This document shows, piece after piece, positions 47,023-58,455 of a stretch of 64,000 bases of DNA. The position numbers and the translations under genes were made by a program. The notes under the pieces are model-generated. The model was not told the DNA's origin. It saw nothing but the letters and a program-made list of their open reading frames with translations, and made no database searches. Source of the DNA: Tetmemena sp. SeJ-2015 (lineage: Eukaryota > Ciliophora > Spirotrichea > Sporadotrichida > Oxytrichidae); the NCBI GenBank assembly GCA_027382625.1, contig JAJKFJ010022096.1, positions 1 to 64,000 on the forward strand, read 5' to 3'. Position 1 is the first letter of the stretch; the number at the start of each line of letters is the position of its first letter.

Positions 47023-49054
47023 TCATCTTTGCTATACTTTATTGCTTTTAGCGTACTGAGGCCCTGAAAAGGGAGATCTTCCAGCAGGTTTGGCACTCAC
47101 ATTTGAATAGAAGGTCTTGATCTTTTCTATCTCCTGCTGCAACTGCAGTCTCATATCTTTCTCTCTTTGCAATTCAGCCTCCAACTCCTGGACTTTGCTC
47201 TGTCTGGTTACTGTACTCATCGCCACCTGACTCATAGCTCAATATATAAGAGAGACTATCTATTCTATGAGCTTCACTCTTATCAGACTGTAGTCTTCTA
47301 GACACAGAGTTGGCAGGCTCTGCTTCTACTTCAGCTTTTTGAGATAGTCTTTCCACAAAGCCCTCTCCGTTCTGTGCCTAGTTCTATTCTCCAAGGTCGA
47401 AGGCTGCCACTACCTTTCTTGTCTTGGGTCTGCCTTTGCCACTCAACGTGGATTCTAAAGTCCTTTGCAACTTCGATTAGACATCCTAAGTATTCAGTTG
47501 AGACTCCTAGACTATATAAGTAATAGGGATAAAATTTTTTTAAGACTTGATCTGAAAGAACAAACTTATCTTGGGAACTTCTGTGGCCTGCTCTTGAATT
47601 TCTGGAACTCTGAGCTTGAAGCTTAAGCTTCTTTATAGTTGTAAGATGATTATTTTGCGAAACACCAAATAAGAGCAATCGTAATAGATTAAATCTTAAA
47701 AGATTAGCAAATAGTTATGCTGTGTTATTGTCTTAATTCTCTCCCTCATTTTTAATTACTTGTGGGTCCTGCCCAACCATAGACTATTCTTAAAGACTCA
47801 TTTGCTCCTCCGGGATAACCTGAAACTCAAATGCGTTTCCCAGATTTACTTTAGCAGCTGCGTCCAAAGTCCTGTGAGCAGGGGATGTGACAGTAGTAGA
47901 GGAGAGGAACTGCTTAGGTTATCTGATGATGAGTTTTGAAGTGGGGCGCGTGTATATCTGCCTGCTCTGTTGGTTTCTTCCCTTCTCACTACTCTTTTCC
48001 TGTATATCAGGAGTGAGTGGCATGCTGAGAATTTTCTTGGAAGGAGAGAGGGGGTCGAAGGACTATATGGTGCCTCCTGAGGCGAAGGGTGTGGTTACTT
48101 ATTAGCGATATGACTTTTCAATATACTCTCTAACTTGAGGTGTCAGTTTCTTGTAGCGATTGAAGTTCTTAGAATTGGGGGAGAGCAACTGACCTATCGC
48201 ATCTGACTGCCCTGAGTTCTCTAAGCTGTCGAAAATGCTTATCGGTGTTGTCACCTTGTAGCCTCAAACAAATTTAAAAGTGAAATGCGCCTGACTGCTG
48301 CTTGAATGGTGAGAAAATGTCACTCTTGCCGGTGATGCTTAAAGCCCTTCGGGATTGCACATCGGATATAGATGCTTAGGTTTGTGGTCTGGTCTAATGA
48401 TTATAGAATAAGGGAGAGTTAAATACGCTTTATTTGCATCTGATTGATTCCATATTCCTAATCGATGCTTTTTTAATTCATCTTGGCAGTCTTTTCAAAA
48501 AGCAAAGGTGTTCTCTGGTTGTATTATTCCTGCAAATCAGAAATCTCTCTCAGATTGGTTTGCCCTCCAAAGGCGTAGACCTACTTATTCCTAGGCATAT
48601 AGCGACTCTTGACTTGCTTGGACTGACACAACTTCCTCTAGGAGCTCATGGTCATGCGCATTAACTCCTGCTCAACACCACTATTTCAACAATTAGTCTT
48701 TGAGAAAGAATAAAAGGAGAAATAGTTGAGATGCATCCCGCTTTGAGGTAACACCATTTTACATAGACATCCTTCTTTTTTAAAGATAGACGCGGCTTAT
48801 CGCTATGGCGAATTCTAACTTACCTGGACAGCACTGACTCAGCCCCATCGCTCACAAGCATCTACTTCCACCCTTGTTGATTCTGCAAGCCCTTCTAGTC
48901 AAGATAATAACCATTTATACATACAAATTTTAAGATTCACAGGTGGTGACTATAGAGTTGCAATAAGTCTCTGGTCAAAGGACAGGCGGTGGGTTCCCAT
49001 CTCCTTGTTCACTCTCTGTTTCCAAAAGTCGTGATCTTAGTGATAAGTAGTCAT
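47023..49054 (-). CDS. Unknown protein with C-terminal coiled coil
   Basis: Minus-strand frame from MTTYHQDHDFWKQRVNKE at 49054 to TGA 47023-47025. Visible segments are WKQMLVSDGAESVLSR, KQVKSRYMPRNKQVYAFGGQ, SDVQSRRALSITGKSDIF, a Ser/Thr/Pro-rich middle, a folded part (QVLKKFYPYYLYSLGVSTEY), and a leucine-zipper-like coil (KVQELEAELQREKDMRLQLQ). An insert with pointer AGCT near 47225-47265 joins SDKSEA to MSQVAMST. Several other inserts near 48840, 48680, 48420 and 48265 are less well defined. No family assignment. About 550 residues. Confidence 0.55.
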
Positions 49055-49341
49055 GAGTTTTATTTCTAGTAAACTTCAATCATAATATAAACGATGATGA
49101 TGTCATTTCAAAATTTCTCACTCACTTAATTTATTATTGAGTTGCAAATCTTATCGGAGGGAGATAAATAATTGGATATTATAATGCTGATGTGTAGAGA
49201 GGAGGTGCACTTAACAATTTTCTAATCGATTTATTACAGGGAGTCAACACCTCTTGTAATTTTTAATTTGAATGCCTCCTACCAAAATCTAAATCACTTC
49301 TACTACTAATAAAACTATTTCGTTTTATTAATTTCAGAACT

Positions 49342-50127
49342 TCAATTCCTAATAAAATGAATGAATTGAATTGCATAAGAGTGAGGTAATGGAGTTGGAG
49401 ATTGAGGTGGAGATAAATATTCCAGAGTGTAATCGATCTTGGTTGGAGCGTCGTTCATCTTTGCTTTAGTGTTTTCCATTTGCACATACCTAGAAGCAAC
49501 AATTAAATAATAAAAGAAGTGTCAGCAATATATTATGAAACAGTTAATACACATTTCTTGTGATAGGGATAAACTTCTAAGAGATGTAGAAGTCAGAAAG
49601 CGTCTGAGCAAAATCAAATAAAATCATAAAAGACTAAGCCATTATAGACATTTCATCATCTAAATTCCTATTTACTACCTCACACTTACTTAATAGGAGA
49701 GGAAGGTGTTTCAAAGTAGTATTCTCATTTTTGGCTTTGACTGACTCAGAGAGAGCGAACAAGATTGATTCTGAACCTAGATATCATAATTAGCATGTTG
49801 ATGTGAGAGTGTATGAGTTTAGAATTTTCAGAAGACTAATCGAGCCATCATCGCCCGGAGGCTGTGGTTTTATAGAATAGTTTCTTCATCATCTTCGGTT
49901 CAAGGGAACTACTCGCACTTACATTTCCTTCTTTCATGAATCAGTAGAACTCATAGAGTAGTTAGCATTTGATATTCTTCCTTCTTCAAGTCCTAAAATG
50001 AACAATGAGCATAAGTTTTTCTCAAAGCGATTGTGCTAATGAGAAGTGAGATGTTTCAGAAAGACTAATCGATAATTGTTTCATCAGCATTATTTTCTAA
50101 GACTGACGTGCAAATTTTCTTCATCAT
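49342..50127 (-). CDS. Heavily interrupted small protein, unknown
   Basis: Minus strand. A plausible start is MMKKICTSVLENNADETII at 50127. A 12-base repeat (AAGACTAATCGA on the + strand, at 49832-49843 and 50061-50072) bounds a 217-base insert; its removal gives IIDQSSENSKLIHSH. Further pieces are LFALSESVKAKNENTTLKHL and MSIMAQSFMILFDFAQTLSD. A GTAT-pointer insert near 49482-49550 gives RNVYVQMENTKAKMND, and the end is LEYLSPPQSPTPLPHS...IRN with TGA at 49342-49344. The helical core followed by a proline-rich tail looks like a real protein, but the start and one middle junction are not secure. Confidence 0.42.
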
Positions 50128-50422
50128 TTAACATCTTCCTCCTCTTGGGCTTGAAAGCTTGTGCTTACCTTGAAGGGATGATTAAGTACTCAAGATAGTA
50201 GGTAGGTTATATCTTTTCCTCTTTTCTTGAGAGTGAGTGAAAAGATTTTCCCTCCTATTTATTAACTTTTAATTATTAATTATAAAAGGGGGAGTGGACT
50301 CGAATTAAATAGCCCTGTCCTCCACTTAAAATTAAGAACGCACTGATTGCACTTTTTGTAAATTATCAGATTAAAAGTTTAAAGAGAAAGAGATCGAAAC
50401 AATAAAGGAAGAAGTAGATAAA

Positions 50423-52484
50423 ATGAACGCTTACTATCTCACACCCAGCTAGACTTCCAATTTCCTCATGCCCAAGCTACTGCCTCAGTAGTTACTCGCC
50501 TAGAATTTATTAAATAAGATATGAGAGTGCTTTTATAATTTCGGACAGGGTTATCCAAACGGAGGCATGATGGGAAACTAGATGATGGATCCGGCGCAGC
50601 TAAGGCAGATGCTACAGATGAACTCGATGGCTCATAACCGATAAAATGTGAGCAACCAAGACACATCAGAGTATGATGGATATAAGTGCTAGACACTTTA
50701 CACTTGCATTTCATCATTGTTATATGGATAGGGCAGTTTGAGATTCCCGAATGGCGATTACTATGAGGGGCAGTTCAAGAAAGGCAAAATGGAGGGGAAG
50801 GGAGTGCTGACTACAGCCAGGGGTGACATCTATGAGGGCTATTTCAAAAATGGTTTCAAGCATGGGAATGGCAAGATCCTTTACAGAGGAGGACAGGCTG
50901 GATTCTACGAAGGATAGTGGTACTATAACAAAGTTGAAGGCAAGGGGACTATGGTCGATGAGGCAGGAAACAAATACGAGGGAGAGTTCAAGGATAACCT
51001 CAAGAACATATTTTAATACTCACATAGTCATTAAGATTTTTCTTAAAGAATGGACTTGGGAAATGCTATTACGCAGAGAATGGGATGAGATTTGAGGGCT
51101 ATTGGAGCAACGGCATACCTGAGAAAGGAGAACTCTTCATGAGGAATGGCTGTCACTTCGAAGGTGAGTGGAGGGACGATCGCTTCTCTGGAGTTGGAAA
51201 TATCAGATTTGGCAACGGAGATATTTATGAAGGAGAGTGGAAATAGCACCAGCCTCACAGATATGGATAATGATATATCAGTTGTTATAATTTCTATTAT
51301 GGAAAGATGCAATACAGAAACGGTAAGGTCTTCAATGGTGAGTGGTTTATGGGATAGAAGCATGGGCAGGGTGTGATGAGCTATCCGAACGGAGATCAAT
51401 ACGAAGGCGAATGGGTTTAGGACATGAGACAGGGATTTGGAATTTAGAGGTTTCAGAAAGGAGATGCCTATGAGGGCGAGTGGTTTAGAGATAAAATGCA
51501 CGGCAGAGGATTCTATCATTAATAGGATATCACTCTCATTTTATTGTGAATGAGGATTGCTTACTCATCTTGATGGCAGCAGCTATGAGGGAATCTGGGA
51601 GAATGGATAGAAGATTGAGGGGCAAGGTGTCTTCCAATACTCTAATGGAAATGTTGCAATCAGATCCAACTACAATCACCTCTGTGATAAGAAATTATGT
51701 AAACTAATTGATGATTTCTAAATGTCAACGAGAGGCAACAGCTTATCTACGAGAACGCTTTGAACAATCCTAAGAATGGAATGCAGGCGCTTGAGTACAA
51801 ACTATCTCTTTATTCTTATGTCAAACCACTAATGGCAATACAGTATGGTGGCATGAATTAAAATAATCCCCTATAGAGCCCACCCTAGCAGTCTATCTTC
51901 CTGCCGAAGCCTCTCCCCTTACCTATCTCCGCTCTATCTTCGATGAAGCAACCACCTGGCTCTACCTTACCTCAAGCTCATGAAAATTAGATCCCTCAGC
52001 TGAATTTGAACCACTCCCTCAACAGCTCTTCCCACCTGCTTAATTAGAAATGCTAGCGCTTTCTATTTTGCATGAGAGATAGAGTAAGAACTCGAGCTTG
52101 TTGCGGAAACAGTCCATGCAAAACCAAAACCAGACTGCTTATAACTAGCAGCACCATCATATCATGGAGGAATCGCACATCAATCAATCTGCAGATCAAT
52201 AGGACCATCAACACCCTTACTAAGCCAAGCCCTCAACCTCTTACTCTCAAAAATCCAAGATAGGAGGCTAGCAGTCAGCTGCTCATGATAATGTTTCCCA
52301 AAAGCAGAGTCCGTTTCTGCCAAGTTAGCCAAGGAGTAAGAGCACTATCAGACTCTCTAACGTCATCAAATAGAATGGTCTCAATAGTTTAAACAGCAGC
52401 TACATTGCATCTAACAAATAATAAAATGAAGCAAACAACTTCAAAGGGCTCACTATGGTCCCCACTAGGCCAGATATCGAGTGA
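50423..52484 (+). CDS. MORN-repeat protein
   Basis: ATG 50423 starts MNAYYLTPSQTSNFLMPK. After a Met/Gln-rich leader, about eleven MORN repeats run from 50740 to 51640, recognised by the YEGxW/F core with G-x-G spacing: YEGQFKKGKMEGKG, YEGYFKNGFKHGNG, YEGEFKDNLKNGLG, FEGEWRDDRFSGVG, YEGEWVQDMRQGFG, YEGEWFRDKMHGRG. Inserts carry pointers AAGAA (near 51003 and 51047), TATGGA (near 51261 and 51298) and TCAT (near 51516 and 51557); removal restores repeats exactly. A disordered Gln/Ser-rich C-terminal third ends at TGA 52482-52484. MORN arrays bind membranes or scaffold cytoskeletal and ciliary assemblies. About 600 residues. Confidence 0.88.
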
Positions 52485-52652
52485 CTTTTAAAAACTATAA
52501 GAGTAAGTATTTTAATAATATCAATTCTAAAGAGCGAGATATAGTTGGTATATGTTGCTAAAGATTTTGGGTAATTTTTATTAAGAGAAATAATATCAAT
52601 CCAGCATTCCCAAAGGATAAGAGAATTCAATTGCCTTGAGGACGGTCTAAAA

Positions 52653-53293
52653 TCAGATTATCCTCTCCTACTTTATCCGAATGAGCCCTTCTGAAATTTA
52701 GAACTGATTCTTCATAAAGGCTGCAACCTACTTCTTATATCGTTTGTTCTCGCTTAGATATTCCAACAGCTGCTGATTCTACACAGCTTATAAAATTAAG
52801 ATTCTATTTGTCAAGCTAGTTGTTCACTTGTTTTTATCGAGAGCGTCTTGCACCCGCTGCACGAAGGCAGTCCAGTTTCCTGAGGGGTAGCCCTGTCCCT
52901 TGGACTTCGCATGCACCTCAACTGTCTTGGCCTTGGCTTGATCACCATAGTTCAAAACCAAGGTGCAAGTCATTATATATTGCAAATCCTACTCCCTTCA
53001 ATATAATTGATTGCACTCTAGTCTACCGGTAGTTCCTAATTAAACTCTGAAAGTATTTTTCATATATTTATTCCTTGATCTTGTCTGAGCTCAGGTCTGA
53101 ACTGCCCTGGGAATACTTCTTCTAATTTTGCCGCAATCTCAGCAGCATAGCTATATTAATATCTGACCTAGTATTTTTATAAATGAGATAGATAGCGGTA
53201 GTATCCTCAACCTCCGCAGTATTCAATGATCACCAGATGAGGTGCCTGTCTGTTGTCAGGGACCTCAGCTGTCCTGCCTAATAAGCCTCCCAT
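52653..53293 (-). CDS. SELENOW: Selenoprotein W (Rdx family), UGA read as selenocysteine
   Basis: Minus-strand ATG 53291-53293 starts MGGLLGRTAEVPDN. The redox motif then reads HLVIIEYCGG-TGA-GYYR, matching the family's CxxU motif with selenocysteine at the TGA (53217-53219). Inserts with pointers GCTAT (53148-53152 and 53202-53206), AGGAA, TGCA and GCT are removed in frame. This gives YYRYAAEIAAKLEEVFPGQF, then QGTTGRLECTLVLNYGDQ and KTVEVHAKSKGQGYPSG, then FVQRVQDAVQNQQLLEYL, ending at TGA 52653-52655. SelW proteins are small thioredoxin-fold oxidoreductases, usually about 90 residues; this one has an N-terminal leader and a charged C-terminal extension. No SECIS element was recognised in the 168 bases between this stop and the convergent MORN gene. 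Confidence 0.87.
53217..53219 (-). other. Predicted selenocysteine codon (TGA)
   Basis: In this code TGA is the only stop, yet here it lies inside a conserved C-G-G-U-G-Y motif, and strong SelW sequence continues for over 100 residues after it. No pointer-flanked insert of plausible size removes it. Confidence 0.85.
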
Positions 53294-53385
53294 TTCAAAT
53301 TATGGTCTATATGAGTTTTACTATGAAATTATTATAACTTGTCATTGATTCAAAGCATTTATTTACAACTGTGATTAGCATGACA

Positions 53386-56000
53386 TCAGACTTAATGTTG
53401 AAGTTGAATGTTAATTTAAGTTATTGTAAATGAATAATTTAGAGAGATTTGCAAGCAAAAGACAAGCTTGTTGGTGTCTATGTCGTTTATTTGATGAGTC
53501 TCATCCAGATTTGTCCTTCCCACCTCGATGAGAATATAAGAGAGAAAATTAAGTTAGAGTAACTTATTTTTGGATGAGTTGCTTATTGGCTATGTCTATC
53601 TTTATCTTGAGGATGTTTATTTAGAAACTAATAAACAAAAGCACAAAGATAGCAAGTATCAATCATCCAAAATTCATGAGTAATGAAAGTAGATTTAAAT
53701 CATTTCACTTTTAGTAAGATAAAGTTTTGATATGTAATTTTCATCGCTTAACATGGGGGATATCAAAAGAGTAGACTCTCATAATGTTGCCCAAGACAGC
53801 CACTATCTTACTGCCATCTGCCTTCACCATGCTCACTCCTGGCTTCTCAGGATAACAAATATACTGTCATTTAATTTAGGATGCTAGAGGTATGTCTTGA
53901 TTGTCTTTGAGCCAGCATTTATGAAGTAAGGTGCAGCATTTGGGTCTTTCAAGGACCGCATCTTGATATTCCCCTCGGTCGTCGCACAGCAAAAGACAAC
54001 CTCAAAATTAATTCCAAAAAGTCCTCTCACTCTAATGCATGATATGTGCGAGTGTGTGTGAATTTCAGATGTAATAAACATTGATTTATTGTATGCCTTG
54101 TACTTTAGTATGTTCAAAATCGTATCTCCTCAAGCTCTTGCTGCCGTTCAGGTAGATACAGAAGCATACTTAAAATAAGAGAAGAGAATATACATTAAGG
54201 GAATTTAATAAGAGAAGCACCATATTCCAAAGCCAAGTAAGATAAGGATTAGTACGCCTATTAGAGCATAGATTATCGTCCATGTCGTTTCATCATCATT
54301 ATTGTCGCCTTTAGTTGGATATATATAAAATGCCTAGTAAGTTAAGAATGGATTTGTGGGTACTGAAGGTTGAACAGGGAGCTTTATTGCTTCGGGAAGG
54401 GGCCCCGCAAAATAGCTAGCTGAAACGTAGGAGCTTTGGTAAATACCGAGTTGATCATTTTGTAAATCGAATATCACATAGTAGTTCCTCAAAAAAGAAA
54501 CCCCTAACAAGATAGATAATAACTCTTAAGATAATTATTCTTCACAAGATAGTATCCGTACTAGGCATGATGGCAAGTGTACAAAGCCCAGCGTATAGAT
54601 TACTCTGGCCTGTTCCACCTCCTCCATTTGTCTAAGGGTTAGTTGGCTGGCTGCTGTTGATAGTTTTATTGATCAGGAAAGTTTCTGGCTTCACCTCTAG
54701 CCAAAAATCGTCGAACCTGAGATAGAGACTCGGATAACTGGTTGTATTGCAATCGCTCAGTATGTAGTTGTTAATCATACATATATGTAATTGAAATTAG
54801 AATGCTTATGATCACGTAATAGGTTTTGTTGTAGAGTAAACTTGCAGTGATATTCTAATAAATGGCAGAAGGAAAATGCAGGAAATTAGTAATAGTTGTT
54901 ACTTTAGCTGTCACGTTTGCGGAAAAGCCAGACCTTGTTTTGTTATCAGGCAGGTAACCATACTATAAGCAATCATTATCGCAATATAACTCTTCTTACC
55001 TTTCCCACCATGAAGGCGTTGAAGCGCAATTGCCAATAGAGAGAGTAGCTCTGATTTTAAAACCAAATGATCGGGGCAGGTACGGTAGTGGAATTAGCAG
55101 TATCTCTTAGAGAGGGAGTTTGAGAGGTGTCTGCAGTTTAATAAGTGCCTATGTCTATGTAGCTGTACTGTGAATCGTCTGCAATTGACAAAGCATAGAC
55201 TGTCTCTGATATCTTTGAGTCCTGTCCTAAGCTCTTTATATAGAGGGGGCCTGAGCTCTTTGAGATAGACACGTATTCTCTGGACAGCCCAAGCACGCCA
55301 TCAACTCCGGACTATAGAAAAGATAAGAAATTCACTTCCTTACATAGCCACTCTAGAAGGTATAGGTGATGAATTTGAAGGAGCTGAGCAAATAGTCTTG
55401 AGTAGTTCTCGAAAGAGAAACCTGGTCTTAGCTCAGCGTACCCACCACATACAGATTATTCGTATTGTCGTTCTACATAGATCAATAACCTTAATGACTT
55501 TATTATCTTACAACCAAGTTACTTATAATTAATCAAATATATTTGCTCTATACAGCTGATTTAAAGTTATCTTGATCATTCTCAAGTTCGATGAAAGTGG
55601 TTGATAGTGAGGGATCAAAGGTGCTTGAGTTGCAGTTCGCGCAACCTAGTCTTGCCACTATCATCCACTATAACCTATAATAATCTACAATGACTTACAG
55701 ATGACGTAGTGTCAAGTAGCATCTTCATATTCACTCCCTATGAACCAACGTAGACTGATGCGTAGAGTAAGCTGTTCACACTCTATATATAAGTCTTGTA
55801 TCTTTAAATAATAGAAGTCAATTTTAAAGGAATCCTTATCTTGAGTCATCCTTCGACATAGTGATCATGTTTTCTATTTTAAGATTAATCTTTGAGTGAA
55901 GTCAGCTTACTCTAACTGAGGAATGAGGCCACTCCCTGAGATTAGTTAGTTGTGTTGCTCTATTAATCCGGAAATAACTAAGAAAATGTCAGGGAATATT
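53386..56000 (-). CDS. Pepsin-like aspartyl protease with TM segment and WD-like tail
   Basis: Minus strand. The protease fold is read in order: LYASVYVGSQGVNM, the first catalytic motif LLDTTS (55701-55720; DTTS rather than DTGS), CANCNSSTFDPSLSTTF, GTLSQDQVSLSR, GVDGVLGLSREYVSI, YWQLRFNAFMVGK, IYQNITASLLYN, SYPSLYLRFDDFWLEV, and RNYYVIFDLQNDQLGIY near 54460. A TM segment (IIYALIGVLILILLGFGIW) follows near 54250. A GCTTCT pointer pair (+ strand AGAAGC at 54213-54218 and 54160-54165) joins it in frame to YLNGSKSLRRYDFE and WD-like strands (CCATTEGNIKMRSLKD, ADGSKIVAVLGNIMRVYSFD, IDIANKQLIEVGRT). The start is unresolved. The second catalytic Asp could not be placed because an insert interrupts that site. 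TGA at 53386-53388 may not be the final end. Confidence 0.72.
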
Positions 56001-56038
56001 TTATCACTCCAATAATAAAAAAAGGGAATCGTTATTTT

Positions 56039-57782
56039 TCAATTTAAGGGAGTTCTTTTCCTTAAACTCTATGCTGGTCTAAATCTTGTTGACCTTGTAT
56101 CTCGTCTATTAGAACTATTGCACTTTCGGCCTCTCTCTTTGATAAAGTCTTTTGACTGTGGCCTCTTCATTTCCCAGATTTTCACCAGCTGCTACTCCTT
56201 CTTCTAACTTAAACTTACTCACAGTGCTTTCATGATCCTACTACTGCTCTATTTATAGCCGACTGGCAATCTATTCGGAGTCTTGAGTATCCGATGATAG
56301 TGGGATTTTCTAGATCGATTGGAGTTGCTCTTAGTTTTTTGTTTATCATAGCGTGTGCTCCTTCATTTCTTAATTTTCTGATGATATTTGCAAGCTGTCT
56401 TCATTTAGAGTGGTCTCAATGACGTATAGAATAAAAAAAAATTTATAGTACTTATAAAGAGATATCTCCACTTGTGAACTCATTTATTATTTAATATAAG
56501 ATGCTAGTGATGATATTTTTTATATAGCCAGGAGGAGATTTATTCCAAAAATTTTGTAGTTAAGTCTGTGAGTATTTCAAACTTGGACTCCTCTGCTTCT
56601 ATTGTGAAACACAATAAAATTAAAGACTTGTAAAATATATTTGTGAAGAGGGCATCATAATCTGGTAACTGATCTTAGTAGCCAGTATAGTCTTGTCTAA
56701 GATAAAAATAAAATCCTTATAAACTGTGGATTATATATTTTAAGATAGTAGAAATTGGTACCGTCAAAAAGCATATTAAAGTTCTCAATTACCTGCTGTT
56801 GTTGTATCCGTAGCTACTCTAAACTTTAAAATACGATTTTTTATTGTAAATATTATTAATGCTGATCACGATTTATAAATTATAACTTTTTTGCTTTGTG
56901 AGGAAATATAGCGAGAACCCTATTAAGCATAGAAACTAACTCAAAAATATTAGACATACACTCTCACACACATTATTTAATTATTCTCATTTGTATTTTT
57001 AATAAACGAAGCCACAAATTTGAGAGGGAACTTTCTTATCCACAGATTCTTTTTCTTTTTTTGTGACATCAGGTGGTTTGATTTGGCTTGGAGAGTCCTA
57101 TTAAGATTATAAAAATTAAACCACTCCAATTATTTTAAGCTATTCTCTTCTGTCAAATGAGTGGAGAAGGAATTTAATTACAACTAAATTTAGCTTTCCC
57201 ATTTACTGTCTTGTTCTTTTACTGATTCGTAAAAGATAAATAGCATACATAGTTCACATAAAAAATGCTGATTCTTATTCTGGAAGCTGGTTTTAGAAGA
57301 CATTTTACCTGCTTTCATTTGTAGTTGGAAATGACGCGACTTCACAGTTTTAGAAGCTTGAGATATCGTTACTAGATTGGTATAAGGTGCTCTTGCCTCG
57401 GCTGGTTTAAGCTTCTTTTGAGAACGACTGTTCCTGAGATAAAAATTTGCATAGAGAGAAATAATGATTGAAGATAAAGTTTATAACTACTTACATTTGA
57501 AGATAGCGTTTGGTGTACAATTATTAGGGGAGAAGAGATCGGTTTCAGAGGCAAATTGGGGCTTTTAAGTTGCAACTAAACACGCGGGCTCCTCACTCTG
57601 TTGCTTTCATCTCCATTTTCTGGTTTTAAAGATTCCTAGGAATACAAGTGTGAAGGGGCGATCAGGTTTGAGTGAGGATGCACAAGCTGCAGCTGAGGCT
57701 GTCTATAGAATAGCTGCTCCCCCGAAGCAACAAAGTCTTTCTGCTTTTGATTTAAAGGCTCAGAAAGATTTGGAATAGACAT
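56039..57782 (-). CDS. Unknown Gln-rich protein
   Basis: Minus-strand ATG 57782 starts MSIPNLSEPLNQKQKDF, followed by a Pro/Gln/Leu-rich leader. A GT-AG intron (about 57434-57494) precedes NEQSFSKEAQTSRGKS. Middle pieces are short and separated by several AT-rich inserts (57250-56430). The distal part is helical and Gln-rich (NEDSLQISSENQEMKEHT, SDTQDSEQIASRLQIEQQQ). A 19-base GT-AG intron near 56205-56225 leads to KKEQQLVKIWEMKRPQSK and a basic tail (RRDTRSTRFRPAQSLRKRT) ending at TGA 56039-56041. One in-frame TGA at 56346-56348 is unexplained. No domain recognised. Confidence 0.5.
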
Positions 57783-58455
57783 GAATTTATAATTATACTC
57801 CAATCGCTTTTGATCTGTAATTAATTATTCCCCAATCAATAGCGATAAAGATAATAGAGATCATGATATGGAGAAATTATTTTTTTTCTGGCTATAATAA
57901 TTATCGCTTAATTCCCTTGACCGAGCTGCGCCTCAAAATTTTTTTAAGCATTGAACTTATCCGATTATTAATTAAAATTTCTCTTAATTTCTAAAATGAG
58001 TTGCGATCGAGAGCCTAATTTTTGTGATAGATGCATTCATGTACTTTAAAATCAAGGAACTTATAACTTTTCTCAGAAGTATAAATTTATAGCAGCCTCT
58101 CTATCCAAGTTTATAATATATTCTCACTACTAAAAATATTGTAAATTATGTAGTAGTTTGATATACGTGTATGTGAAGAACGATATATGGAGTGGTTTAT
58201 TTCAAGATCCATAGTTCTGTTTTTTTCTTCTTCTTGTTAAAGTTTTCTTATGATAGGGAGTCCTCGTCCCCTCTTTGACTTAAGGGAGGTGGACATTTAA
58301 GATAACAAACTATAGTACAATTTAAAGATGAGAATAATTAAGCAAGGAGAGATGAAATATAAACATCATTATTTGTCTTCGCTCTTACTTAAACTTATTG
58401 GAAAAGTCTGGCTTCTTTCTCTGACTCAGTCAAGAGTGGCCGTTATCAATCGGTG
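57783..58455. other. AT-rich intergenic region
   Basis: About 670 bases between two - strand genes, strongly AT-rich, with no supported coding frame, repeat array or RNA gene. Confidence 0.5.

Noticed and set aside
53209..53224. Removal of the SelW TGA as a tiny insert between two GAGG words
   Set aside because: It would need a 6-base insert and would destroy the conserved CxxU spacing; Sec recoding explains the site better.
54900..54960. RSGFS read as a mutated second catalytic motif, implying a dead protease
   Set aside because: An AAGGT pointer pair supports a different frame at this site containing D-S, so the second aspartate cannot be judged from germline sequence.
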